In this document: piece by piece, positions 1 through 11,698 of the stretch | Position numbering within the stretch: the first letter of the stretch is position 1 | How the letters are laid out: the number at the start of each line of letters is the position of its first letter | Origin: Bombus terrestris | Taxonomy: Eukaryota > Arthropoda > Insecta > Hymenoptera > Apidae | Assembly: GCF_910591885.1 (NCBI RefSeq) | Contig: NC_063270.1 | Coordinates: 2,046,001 to 2,110,000, forward strand | Direction: 5' to 3' | DNA length: 64,000 nt | Made by a program: the position numbers and the translations under genes | Notes under the pieces: model-generated | The model's database searches: none | What the model saw: only the letters and a program-made list of their open reading frames with translations | What the model was told of the DNA's origin: nothing

Positions 1-792
1 TATATTAATCATTGTAAAAATGTACTCATATAACGACAACATACAACTTCCTCCGTTTCGATATCGCTTTACTGGAACATTAAGTAGAATTCTATGTAAT
101 CGATTATTAAAAAATTTAACTATCATTATTCAAACGAATATATTTCTATAAACAATAAACAATAATTTATTTAAAAAGGAAAAAAAAATAAATGTTAAAA
201 ATGATGTGCAGAAGAAAAAGCATTTGCTGCAAATGAAAGTACAGTTATTCTAATACACATTATCTAGAATCTAGACCTACTCAAGAAAAGAAACATTGGC
301 GTTTGGCCTGCATATATTAGATATATAATAGAAAGCATTTGAGATGATCATATATATAACAATGTACCTACTATAATTTAAACTATATTTGCGAAATAGT
401 TGATTATATTTACAAATGTTAATTACCATTAATAAACGATATTTTATATTAAATTACCTTTCATCCCATGATATAATGCCATTCCTGATTTATTAACTAT
501 TTTCATCTCTATAAGATACAATCATGTTATTGAAATTAACATTCAATCATTAATACCTAGATTCATCCATAATGGGTAAGTTCATTAGCGTAAATATGTA
601 GAAGGAATTTTAATGAAGATTTTTCACGTTTTATTATTTCGTAATTTCTAGCATTGATTATCTAACATGATCCTACCTTAAACGTTTTCGTTGGAAGGGT
701 GGGAAAAGAAACATAATTTATCGAATTATTGCTATGTGAATGTCTTGGTACGATGAAGAAGAAAAAGAAAACGAAAAAGAGATTGAACTCAC
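1..792 (-). other. Intron 1 of the sphingosine kinase gene (partial)
   Basis: This is the intron that follows the sphingosine kinase exon on the minus strand. It begins with a strong donor, GTGAGT, at 792-787 and runs off the left edge of the window. It is AT-rich and I see no second coding exon in it. The open frame appears to continue past the donor, but that part is poly-Phe low-complexity read-through of the intron. Confidence 0.7.
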
Positions 793-1348
793 CGCTAATC
801 AACGATTCCAGATTCTCGTGACTGGGGCTCATAAAACTTTTAGGCACAGGCAAGCCAACAATGAGACATTTTATAGCTAATCGCCACCTGCTGGCCTCTC
901 GTAGATTATCTTCGTATTTGTCAAAGCTGCGGAATCGTAGCGTAATCGTGGTCCTTTCTCGTCTCTTGATACCTTTCATACGTGCCTTCTTCAGCGTGTA
1001 CGCATAAATATAAAGATAGGCCGAAGTGTCAAACTCATCGTAGGATTGATATGCTTCCACAGACTCGACCAGCTTAAATTGAGATCTCGAGGTACCTGGT
1101 CCACAAACACAGCTTCCCGCGCTTTTGCGTTTCGAACGCATACATCTGCACCCTATTATGTCGTTTAGAACGATCGTTTCAACCTTCGTCGCACCATTAT
1201 TGTCTTTCTCTAAGCTGAGACCCTTTTCTGTTAGTCTCACCTTGTAGTAAGTGTTTTTCTTCGACGTAACATAAAATGTTTCCTCAAGAAGAGTGTTAGA
1301 ATGCACTTGACCACCGTCCTCCATGACACACTGATGATTGTCTGTCAT
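793..1348 (-). CDS. Sphk: Sphingosine kinase, N-terminal coding exon (partial gene)
   Basis: Sphingosine kinase phosphorylates sphingosine to sphingosine-1-phosphate. This exon encodes about 185 residues from ATG at 1348 to a GTGAGT donor at 792. The translation matches the N-terminal extension of animal sphingosine kinases: a start region with EETFYVTSKKNTYYKVRL, then DIIGCRCMRSK, then a basic strand-rich part with RRERTTITLRFRSFDKYED, ending with WRLAIKCLIVGLPVPKSF. That region precedes the diacylglycerol-kinase-like catalytic domain. The catalytic GGDG-type loop is not in the window, so the rest of the gene must lie to the left. The next gene upstream, RpL18, is divergent. Insects can have two paralogues (Sk1 and Sk2 in flies); I cannot tell which this is. 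Family recognition rests on memory of the family, not on a search. Confidence 0.85.
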
Positions 1349-3376
1349 TCAGTAAGATACGCCAATCACATTGATAATCATACCATAAGAAGATCATTAT
1401 CGTGGTAATTAAGGCACGTGATAAACAGACATCTCTTTCCTATCTTGATAAAGTTTCCTTTATTGCCACGGTAAAGAATTGTTGCTTTGTACCATTCCAT
1501 TTAAGTAAGAGTTTCCAATTCACTTAACGAGTTAATTTCTCTTGCTAGATTCTTTCATTCTCTCAGACATTTTTTCATCATTTAATTACTTGAACTGTTG
1601 TGTTGCGAATTTAATGAAGCACGTGCAGTTTCCCGAGTAATACACTCATAACATTATCTCTTATTAAAGAATCCATTTTACGGAAGGACGGTATTTAAAT
1701 CACGACCACATAACATAGTCAAGTTTTTTTCCGAACCATGTACGATTAATCAAAAGAATGTACTACTCTGCATTTCGATTAAAAGAAATTATCTCACCAT
1801 TATCTCGGCTTCTTCTGTACTTGCGCGCATTCGAACATCAAACTGCTTCGAACACACCGAAGTCACGGCATATACTGTTTATGTAAAACTTGAAACTTGA
1901 CGGACCGATTGCAGGAGCACCCCAGCGCTACCTTGTGTTGGTAAATTGCAATTCACCAACATGTTTCCTGTGCAAGGAAACTACATATGTATATTTAATA
2001 TGACGGCGAGGTTTTGTACAGTTGGTAAAAACGAATTGACGAAGTCATAAAAATAATCGTAAACTCTACTAAACGTTAAATTTACATGTTCCAGCAATCA
2101 AAATAGAAATTTGAAACCTATTAGGGTAGATAAGGAACCAGGGCCCTGTTCAGGACCGTACAATGTAAGAATTGTTTCTTGTTTTGTAGTATACTTAAAA
2201 AAAGTTTATATAATAATTCATTTTAGATGTACATAACCTGGTATTTTTACAGAATATATATATATATATATATTCAATCAAAAAGTTTTATTATAATATA
2301 TATATTACATAAAATTTCCAAATACCGGCTCAGAGTAGGGCTATATCAATCGATTGTTGACATTTAGTATTTTAATTTATGACTTTACTATATCGGTTCT
2401 ACAAACTATACTTGTGATTTTTGAGTAAAGCTTCAAAAAATAGTTCGTTTTCTTTATAAATTGTCTTTATAAATTATAGATTTATCTAATCTGTAGAATT
2501 AAGACTGTTTTTATATACATATTTTCTCCACTTTTGTTATTCTACACGTGCAATATAATCATATTTTTCTTTGATAACACTAAGTAAATATTTCAGTTTT
2601 AATTTCAGTTTATTTTCTTCTCCGACATATATTGAATACATATATTGTACTATATGTAAAAAAATTGTTCTAGTTGTACATATATATATATAAATGTATT
2701 TATAGTTAATCAAATTGAAAATGTATAGAACTTGTTTCCATCTTATTTACTGCTTTTATCAAATGAAACAAATACATTTCCTTTTAGAAATTAATTTATT
2801 TCTATATAAATAATATCGAGTGAAAATTATAAATTAATTTCTTCAAAAAATAAATTAAAAAAACAATAAAAATCTAATTTACATTAATTTAAACCGTATC
2901 CAAACATATGTATGTATAATATACTAAGCACATTACTGAATATTGTACGTAGCTTAAATTAAATATTTAAAAAATGATTGTTTTATCTCTTCATGTAAAA
3001 GTTTATGTTTTAAAAAAAGTTATATATATATTTTTAACGATTGTATATAGTAATTTCTAAAATTTATATTAAATAATTTTTTTTCTTTATCTTGGCAATT
3101 CTGATTTAGTGATACATTTATATACGCATCAAAATTACTAATCTAGATTTATGTAAAGATGAATAAATTTGTTTATTTTTAAGTTTATTTCTACTTTCAT
3201 TTGGATGAAAAATTAATATAAATTTATACATTAAGTTGTTCACTTCATAGTTTTTACATAGTTAGTATTCATCGTGTCAATTTTGCATTCTCTAACAGCG
3301 CCCCCTTGGACATCCGTTTACACGTGTCTATCCGATTTGTCTATAAGCTCGTCTGTTTCTTTTCCGGTGTATCAAA
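1349..3376. other. Divergent intergenic region between sphingosine kinase and RpL18
   Basis: About 2 kb of AT-rich DNA lies between the two divergent start codons. The stretch 1800-1970 is GC-richer than its surroundings and could hold a promoter or 5' exon of the sphingosine kinase gene. A short TA run lies near 2258-2271. The part just before 3377 has a pyrimidine-rich tract (tctgtttcttttccgg) like the 5' TOP starts of ribosomal protein mRNAs. No coding exon is visible. Confidence 0.5.
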
Positions 3377-3379
3377 ATG
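3351..3379 (+). promoter_or_regulatory. Likely TOP-type transcription start of RpL18
   Basis: A pyrimidine tract, ctgtttcttttccggtg, lies about 10-25 bases before the RpL18 ATG. Ribosomal protein mRNAs in animals usually begin with a C followed by a pyrimidine run (5' TOP), which couples their translation to growth signalling. The sequence and position fit, but the exact start base cannot be fixed without 5' end data. Confidence 0.45.
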
Positions 3380-4713
3380 GTAGGGTGGTGCAGTGGCATT
3401 GTTATATTTATAAAATCAATAGAATTTTGATTTATCTGTGTTAATCGATATAAATAAAGTTCTTTGTTAAATTTGAAAAATGTTAAAGAAAGTTAACCGA
3501 AATTATTTTTTTTACAGGGTATTGATATAAATCATAAACACGATAGGAAGGTTCGGCGCACAGAACCTAAATCACAAGATGTCTACTTACGACTTCTCGT
3601 CAAAGTAAGTGTTTTACATGCATTTCTAAATATATATATTTTTTATTACCTTTAATTTTGTACCAGTTGTATTCTGTATTTTATTTACAAACTAACGCCA
3701 CTCTTGTAACTTGTATTGAAAGTTAATTGTGTATTACAACTGATCTAATATTATATTGTTGTCATAAACACGTGAGTTTTGAAACAGATAAATTTCTTTT
3801 GCGAACCGCACTCTGTGTCAGTACTATTATAGTCTGATCCAATTTGAACGTTCGCTAGAAAAATTTAGTCAACTTTCCTATTCCGTCTTTTTTCTTTATA
3901 TAAAAGACGATTATATTAGCTGACACAATGCTACTCAGAAAGTTTATAAAAGTTCATATTTCTTATTAAGAAATTATATATTATTGCGTTTTAATGCAAA
4001 GTTTGTATTGTTTTTTTTTTATAATTTTGTAATGAAACTGGTAAAACATTATTGTGATTTTTTATCAAAGTATCTTTTTATACAATAATAATATAGAAGT
4101 ATATGGTTTTATTTTTGTTATAGCTTTACCGTTTTCTGGCAAGACGTACAAATTCTAAGTTTAATAAAATTGTTCTTAAGAGACTTTTTATGAGTAAAAT
4201 ACACCGTCCTCCCATATCTCTTGCACGTATTGTCAGGTTTATGAAGAAACCTGGACGAGAAAATGCTATTGCAGTAATCGTTGGTACAGTGACAGATGAT
4301 GCTAGGATTTTTGAAATTCCTAAACTTACAGTAAGCAATAGAAATAATTATCAGAATTTAATTTTGAGTTTGTATAAATAAAATATGTTATTTTGTATTT
4401 GCTTGAAAAAATTATTAATGTATAATTTCATAATTTTTTATAGGTTTGTGCTCTACGTGTTACGGAAAGAGCTAGAGCACGTATATTAAAAGCTGGAGGT
4501 GAATTGATCACTTTTGATCAATTGGCATTACGTACACCTATTGGAGAACGAACAGTTTTAATGCAAGGTCGTCGTAAAGCTCGTGAAGCAGTGAAACACT
4601 TTGGACCTGCACCTGGTGTACCACACTCTCATACAAAACCATTAGTACGCTCAAAGGGTCGAAAATTTGAGAGGGCAAGAGGACGTAGGCGTAGCTGTGG
4701 TTATAAAAAATAA
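3377..4713 (+). CDS. RpL18: 60S ribosomal protein L18 (eL18), complete, 4 exons
   Basis: Structural protein of the large cytosolic ribosomal subunit. Coding exons are 3377-3379 (the ATG alone), 3518-3604, 4124-4330 and 4444-4713. All junctions are GT-AG and in frame, giving 188 residues, the usual eL18 length. The protein starts MGIDINHKHDRKVRRTEPKS, carries the conserved LYRFLARRTNSKFNKIVLKR block, and ends in a very basic RGRRRSCGYKK tail. The start codon is the last three bases of exon 1, so intron 1 begins immediately after ATG. A candidate AATAAA lies at 4826-4831. The downstream neighbour on the other strand ends at 4950, so the 3' ends converge and may overlap. Confidence 0.97.
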
Positions 4714-4825
4714 ATTTTGTTTATTTGCCATCGTTTATTGTACCATAACCTTACATTGACTTGCAATATTTAGACAGTTTGTCTATTTCTACATTCTTTC
4801 ATATAGCAAGTTTAGGTGGCTGGAA

Positions 4826-4831
4826 AATAAA
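4826..4831 (+). terminator. Candidate polyadenylation signal for RpL18
   Basis: AATAAA lies 113 bases after the RpL18 stop codon. For the opposite gene, reverse-strand AATAAA motifs are seen at 4734-4739 and 4720-4725. If these are used, the two 3' untranslated regions overlap by roughly 100 bases. Confidence 0.4.
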
Positions 4832-4949
4832 TGTTGGCTTCATAACAATATTTTTATATATTATTAATTCCTTCACTTTTTATGAAACGTACAATTGAAA
4901 TTATAATTTCAAATAAGATGCAAATTTAGATACACCTGTAAGTAATATT

Positions 4950-6323
4950 TCATGTTCCATTTTTGTTTTCTTCCGTATTTTCTATTAACTCTTCCGGTTT
5001 TTCTTCGTCGTCTGATTGTGTTTCTTCGGAAGCAGTAACATCTGGGAAGTATTGTTTTGATTCCTCTATGCCCTTTTCCAGATTTTCACTTACATGATAA
5101 GGTCCAATACCTGCAAATCCTAAAAACGCTTCACATTCTACTTTTTTTATAACACATACAAATATCTCGTATCTGAAAATCAACATTACATTTTCATTTT
5201 TAATTATAAATTTCAAATTTTTCTTAATATTTACCCTGTTCTTTCTTTTGTATTCAATTCAAATTCCGTAATATTCTTTGCTATAAGTTTTGCTTCTAGT
5301 GGCTTATCAGATTCAAAAATGCCAAAGTTAACTACTTCGTCTTCAAATTCTTGTAAAACCATTTTCAGCTCATTCTTTCTCATGTAGTCATATTTGAATA
5401 CTACTATAGGTACCTTCGTAGTTTTATCTTCATACTTTAAAATTATAATATGTGACATATAATATTTATTTTAGACATATTAAAATTTAAAACTTACGTG
5501 ATATGTAGTATTGGTATATGTTGGAAAAATAGTACGAAAAACAATTGCCTTATTTCGACAATTTGGTGGTGTCCATACGATTGGAAAAATTTCATTTTCG
5601 CTTGTTATATACGCAGGGCGATGTCGACCAGCGTAACTAAAGAAAAGGAGGAAGTTGCTTAAATTTGGATTAACGTGAAAGTTAATTTTAGAATTGTCCT
5701 ACCACAAATTGTATTATTATGAAAGATATATAATTTTAAATATTATATGTTCTACGTATTTACGTACCATTCTTCATTAAGAATTGTTTCCGTATTGGGT
5801 AATTTCGGTTCTCCAAATAAAAGATTTAACAAGTATTTATGAACATCAATTTCTGGTTTTGTTTCGCTAACTTTTAATCGCATAAACATACATTTCCCAT
5901 CTAGAAGTAGTTGTTTAGCATTTGATGATAATACGTAATTAGACTGTAAAATTGTTTAATTTGGAAAGTCTGCTTTTGAATAATTTTTGTTAGTGACATA
6001 TTAAATATATTACTTCATTAAACATCGTAGATAGAATATCTTCATCGAGTCGTTTTCGTATTTCTTGTTCGACAGTGTAATTTCCTATTAGTATTTCTTC
6101 AACCAATTCTATGTACGGAGGGCTAGATCTTTTATCTCTTTTATGACATTCTTCATCCTTAAAAACCCACGGAAAAAGTAAAAGGCAAGTTTCTTTGCTT
6201 AGTGAAGTAGTCAGATACAACATTTCGGCTTCATATCGTGCTATACCTTCCGCTTCTATATTAAATAGAAATTACACGAAAATTTATTATTACAAATAGT
6301 GAAAATTAGACATTTCATTGTAG

Positions 6324-6397
<74 letters not shown>

Positions 6398-7335
6398 ACC
6401 AATTAAAAAATAAAGCGTGCATTATGTGGCTCCAGGACAATAAACAAATTTTCTTTATATAAAATTGAAAATAAAGAAATAATGATCTGTTTGTGTGTGC
6501 GTGCAGGGTAATCGTTATAGTAATATATCTGTATCTTTTTTACGAGAGATCTTGCGAAACCTTTTCGAGCCTTCTTTGCTGTTTCTTTAGCTATTCTAGT
6601 TTCTTCGATAATTTTTAATCGTTTCATTTCTTCTGGACTTCTTTCCGATACATCTAAAGAAAACCTACACGTGTACGTTTATTTTAATAACTTTTATTTA
6701 AACAATGCTAATTTTTAATGGCTACTTGTTTTATTAAAAATTATGTATTTTACATACTCGTGTTCCTCGTTATTTTGTACTCGTTGCAATTCCATTGTTA
6801 ATACTTTTAATAATTGTGGGCAGTCAGCACCAAATATAAGATTTACCATCCGACCATTCTAGTAGGATTGCATTCATTGTAGCTTTAAAATTTATCTTAA
6901 TTATATATTAAACTTACGTGTATGAACATCCATGTTGGTTCACTTTTCCCTTGAAAACGTTCTAAGTTCGTAATATAATCGCACATTGCCTATATTTATA
7001 GTAATACACAGTAATTATATACTTAACATCTATAATTCTTTACGATTATAAAATTACCATGGCGTAGCTCAACGTATCTCCTCCAATTTCCATTTTGATT
7101 TTTTTAAGAGTGCTTACCATCCCTGTGCAGGGTCCACTCCATTCTGAATATATGTCGACCACTGAAAGGTTATTAAAAACTTTACACGTAACATTTTTTA
7201 AGTTTCTATTCAAGCTCAGTTTTAAATAGGTGACTTATACATTCCTATTAACCCTGGTTTTGTAAGGAGCTTCTCCCATTCCTCGTTATTAGAAATTTCA
7301 GTTTGTAATGCCGCCGGTGTTGTCTTTTTAGCCAT
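4950..7335 (-). CDS. Thioredoxin domain-containing protein 3-like (TXNDC3/NME8-NME9 type), complete, 10 exons
   Basis: Relatives are thioredoxin/NDK-related components of axonemal dynein arms, so a sperm or ciliary role is likely; this is inference from the family. Exons on the minus strand: 7335-7245, 7161-7058, 6989-6918, 6858-6758, 6664-6561, 6255-6014, 5943-5768, 5636-5498, 5434-5235 and 5172-4950. Together they give one frame of 483 residues. Residues 1-110 form a thioredoxin fold (TEISNNEEWEKLL; then VVDIYSEWSGPCTGM; then KSEPTWMFI with a cis-Pro loop region). The usual WCGPC is WSGPC here, so the first active-site Cys is Ser39. After a charged helix, the C-terminal half shows no intact NDK active site (no NxxHGSDS), fitting the degenerate insect form. 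The tail is acidic. All introns are GT-AG except intron 1, which in the only in-frame reading starts with GA. Confidence 0.82.
6327..6394. repeat. TA dinucleotide microsatellite
   Basis: An almost perfect TA run of about 68 bases lies in intron 5 of the thioredoxin-domain gene, between the exons ending at 6561 and starting at 6255. It is likely length-polymorphic. Confidence 0.95.
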
Positions 7336-8918
7336 CTTTCGTGCAGTCCTTAAACCACCCTATAAAAAATTAATAATTTTTGAGTTCTCAAACTCTAATA
7401 ATAATCTATTTAACATTTAATAGTCTTATCTAGTCTATCTAATATCTAATAGTAATCTATTTAATGATCGAAGATTTTAAATCATTTCACTAAAGTACAT
7501 AAACGGAATGGAATTTAAAAATTAATTATAATTTGCAATAATCGGAAGAACGCGGGTAAAGAGCAAGGTACCCTTTTTCGTCGCATCATGTTTGAAGTAA
7601 CTTTAAACTTTTTTAAAATCAAGATATTTTGTTTTTTAATAACACTGGATTTAAGTTACTATTCCTTTGATCTGTCTCGAATGAAGTGCAGGCAGGAACT
7701 GTAATAACGGAATATCTCGGAGGAGGACCATTCCCTTCCGATTTATTGCACGGGGACATCGGTGACATGGAGAACACGCAAACTCTACCGATTAAGTTGG
7801 CTTCTCGCTGCACAAATACACGCACAGATAATTACAGTACACTAGTAGCCTAAGGATAATACCGCAAGAATTTCCTACGTTTTCCTACCGACATGAAATA
7901 TTAATGTTGCTCTAAATTTTACAATTATAACTGCGTGTATCGGTACTATGGTTCATAAGGTAGCACGATTTATCGAGCTGCATGAATAGTTGCACGATAA
8001 ACCTACTACATTATGAAGCTCCTGTCAAAAGATATAAATTTAATCATTGCACATATTAAATCGATTATGAGACAGCAGGAAAGCTATTTCTTTCTTTTCT
8101 ATTTGAATGATGGATAGCGAGACCGCGTGTAATATATTACTTCCGTATTATTTTATGATAGAAATTCACTTTCCTTTACTTTTCGTGAAGAAATTTTCTT
8201 GTGGAAAAAACTTTCTCTATTTGATTTTATATTTTATTTTAGGAAATGTATATTTTAATTCCGGTTATTGCAGTCTTTTTGGTTAAAAATACTACTGAAA
8301 ACAAAACTTTGAATTATTAAAAACTATTAGGTCATGTTTTCGTTACATATATTTACTTAATAAATCAAGAATCAAAGTAAATAAATTAAAACTTTGCTGA
8401 TAATTGAGCGGCGTTGAAATGTGCGTTTCTTGATTGCCATCTATCCTTGTGATGTCACGAGTATGCCTTTCTGCATGATCGTATACGTATTCGACCATGC
8501 TCTGATGTGTACGCGCGCCAGTGCGGTGTTGTATAGCGAATTAACAAAGCGAGTTGTGTAGCGCCGTTGCACACTTGTGACGTTACGATGTTCTTCGGGT
8601 ATATTCGGTACGTGATCCGAAACGTTCGGATTGTTTAATTTTTAATTGCTTATAACTTTTACGTTTAATAATTTTTGAAAAAAGAGAATACGTATCTGAA
8701 ATTTTTGCTTCCCAAATTCATCTACATAATCAGTGAAAAAATGAAATATGTTCCACTAAAAATTGTATACATTTATATCTTTCTCCCTCTTAAATTTACG
8801 TTTTGTCATATAATTATATAGCATGTAAAATGTTCGTGTCTATAAGTTTTACTTCTGTTTGCTAGATAATGACATAATTATGAAGTAACACGCAATATAG
8901 ACACGCTAAAATTGCTCA
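7336..8918. other. Intergenic region upstream of the thioredoxin-domain gene
   Basis: AT-rich intergenic DNA. The frame open at 7619-7825 (minus) has no family signal and I do not call it a gene. The stretch 8400-8620 is GC-richer than its surroundings (cgcgcgccagtgcggtg) and could be a promoter or a conserved element; nothing in it is recognisably coding. Confidence 0.4.
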
Positions 8919-9328
8919 TGTTGAGGTTGTCTGATAGAGGAACGAGTGGATGAATTTATAATAGAAAATATATTGAAATAAGTATAGGTATAAGTACAGG
9001 TATAGTGTATGCTGATCCAGATCCTCACTCTTACAGTGTTACAATACAATAGAAGAAGCTATGATAGCATATATTTATAGCAAAAAGGACATTACCAAAT
9101 GTTAACCTTGTAGCTCTAGCTGAAGGCTACAAGAAACAGCAACAGAAATCTACTTATAGCTCTTCTGTTTCTAGACCTTATAAACCAAAACAAAATTTAT
9201 ATTCAAGGGCACAATAATATGGACCTCTCCTTATTTCTATATTGTATTCTCTTCATAACAACGATCTCCAGGTCACGGATATACAAAAGAAGAGGTGTAG
9301 AGTTTTTCTTGAAGTAATTACTTCAACA
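8919..9328 (+). mobile_element. Solo LTR-like element, copy A
   Basis: A 410-base unit begins TGTTGAGGTT and ends ACTTCAACA, giving the TG...CA inverted ends of an LTR. It is flanked by the direct repeat GCTCA at 8914-8918 and 9329-9333, a 5-bp target-site duplication typical of LTR retrotransposons. Most of its length matches copy B at 41452-41903, including gctgatccagatc, agaaacagcaacagaaatct and tattcaagggcacaataata. There is no open frame and no gag or pol sequence beside it, so it looks like a solo LTR left after recombination. The family name is unknown. Confidence 0.75.
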
Positions 9329-9333
9329 GCTCA

Positions 9334-10400
9334 GTCAAAATTAGCGATATCTCTTAAGAATACAATAATATAGAATAAAATAAAATGTATATAAAAAATT
9401 ATTTTTATTCATTTTTTGAAAATTATAGGCTTGATTAAATATGAAGTTTAAATTTGTTATTGTAACTCCTTAAATAAAAACTGTTATGAATTATTATGTA
9501 TGTATATTGTGGACATACCGATTCAATTTAAATAGTATTGTACTCCTAGGTGGCGTTAGCATCAAGTGATGGAATTTTATAAAAACACCGCTCTTGTAAA
9601 GTAATTTTTATGATAAAACACTAATGAATGCATCAGTCTCCACGTAGAAAATAATGCATCGATTGATATAATATACATACATATATATATATTCATAATT
9701 TCTTTCAATGGTAGCTTATGTTACACAAAATATATAACTTTATATTATATTCCTCACTAACATCATGGCATTTTGTTGTGTTATATTAAATATTTAATCA
9801 GCACTTTAAGACATAATAATAAAACGTGATAAAGATGATAATTTCATTTTATGATATTCAGATATTTTAGCAGCATAACATTTCAGGTTGTACAATACAA
9901 ACTTGTGCAGTGTTACCACTATAATAATAAATAAAATTATTTACGTTTTACATTAATGTATATTTAATTTATTTATTAGAATAGTCTTTTTAATATTTTC
10001 AACATTCTTAAGTTAATCTTCATAACTTACATTTTTTCTTGCATTCTAGGATTGACAAAGATGTTATGAAAAATTCTGTTGTTTATAATCAATGTAGAGC
10101 TATGTAGTTTTAGTTTAAATAGTTTTTCCATTAAAACAAAAGATATGATTAACACGCAATCATCCATTTACATACTTTGCATACACATTTACCGTTAACA
10201 ATACAGATAAAATGAAATTTGAACATCGATTACGCCATCTAGATGTATTTTAGATACGAGTATTAGAGTTCGCTTTTCTCTTATTCTCCCCTCCTTTCCT
10301 ACCATTTCCTTATCTGAATCAGCTGATTATTGTTTTCGTATTTTCAACGAATCTGACCATTACAGTAGTTATGATACGTGATACCTTTTAACGAACGACT
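9334..10400. other. Intergenic DNA between LTR copy A and the BCAS3 promoter region
   Basis: Very AT-rich DNA with no credible coding frame, no recognisable RNA gene and no repeat that I could trace elsewhere in the window. Confidence 0.4.
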
Positions 10401-10637
10401 TTTCGGGAAAACCTCGTCGGCGCGTCAAAGCGGAGAGCGGATCTGACGATCTCTTGCAATAAGGAACACCATCGACGCGCTTGAATATTTCGAACAAAAA
10501 GATTAACGTTTCGCGGGCGGGGTGACATCACTATCGTTTTCTGGTTGTGTTGTGTCAGTCACTTACAGAATGACGCAGTAGAAGGTCGTCTCAGAGATGG
10601 CGAGCTTCCCAGTATGAAAATACAATTTTATGGCGAG
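10400..10637 (+). promoter_or_regulatory. Candidate promoter and noncoding first exon of BCAS3
   Basis: A GC-rich island in AT-rich surroundings contains gcgggcggggtgacatcac, with a GC-box-like and a CRE-like sequence. A transcript starting near here could end its first exon at 10637, where a GAG|GTAAAT donor is seen, and splice to the acceptor at 11668-11669. Short upstream ATGs lie in this stretch: atgacgcagtag, a six-codon frame from 10598, and atgaaaatacaa from 10614. This exon is inferred from composition and splice signals only. Confidence 0.4.
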
Positions 10638-11669
10638 GTAAATCGGAGATTCTATTTGCTGTTAATCCAAAAACGATCGAAACGGAAAAAATTTGCTTGT
10701 AAGACAAATAATAACGACGGTCGGGAAAGGAGAGATAGCTTTGTTGTGAGAAACTTCATTCTACCCCTTTGTTCTACGAAATGTCAGGGTCGTTATTTTA
10801 ATGTTAGTGTTCATTTATTTTATTCAAATTTAATATATTTGTATTATTGCAACAGAGATCATGAAAGTTTTCGTTTCATCGTCTTTCGACATTTGTGTTT
10901 CTTTTTTACTAATCGTCCCTGAGTGTACACGACGAACAGCTGTAGTTGGATTGTGTAATATTCTTTAATAAGTAAAATAGATTCTTCCACTACTTTTTTG
11001 TTACTCATTTTTATATTATCAAATATACAGATATTATATTTCGTAAATTCCTTATACAAATAACAATATCTTTGATTAATTATTTATTTCGTCGTTTCGC
11101 TTAATTTTTATCTGTTATATCTCATATTATTATTAATAGAAATGTGTGTTGCATATATTTGATATTTATGCAAATAAATTATGAATACGTAATGTATACA
11201 GATTCTTAATCTATATTTTTTGCACATTACTATACTTTTTAATTTAAATACCTGTTTTAGGTTTATATAATGTGATATTTTGGTCTTTAAATTTACAAGT
11301 TTTTCTGTTTTATATTAACACAATGTACGTAATGTATCATAAATTTAAATTATGTTTCTTTAGAGATATTTATAATTGAAATACGACCTTGTTATATAGT
11401 GATTTTTGTTAACTTTAAATAAATTTTTAATGAGAAGATTTAACAACACAAAATATTGAGTTTATTAAGATTACAGTTCATTTATTGTTTGTGGAAATTA
11501 TTAAAAATTATTTGATCATTATATTTTTATAATAATAAATATAATAAAAATAAATGTACAATATTGTTTCCATATATTCATCCATAACGATATTAACGAT
11601 ATTAAATATTATAAATGATTATGTAATTATTCTTGTAGTTAATATTGCTTTATATGTATTTATTGTTAG
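10638..11669 (+). other. Probable first intron of BCAS3
   Basis: AT-rich DNA between the candidate noncoding first exon and the exon that carries the BCAS3 start codon. No coding frame is supported. Confidence 0.4.
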
Positions 11670-11698
11670 GTAAAAATATTCAGTTTGGGAAAGAAAAA

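Noticed and set aside
6403..6560. Extension of thioredoxin-gene exon 5 to the stop at 6403
   Set aside because: Splicing at 6561 (AAAG|GTTTCG, a weak donor) joins exon 6 in phase and continues the charged helix. The read-through ends in unrelated AT-rich sequence.
10545..10922. 125-codon plus-strand frame in the BCAS3 promoter region
   Set aside because: No ATG-led conserved protein is seen and composition turns AT-rich after a likely donor at 10638. It is better read as a noncoding exon plus intron.
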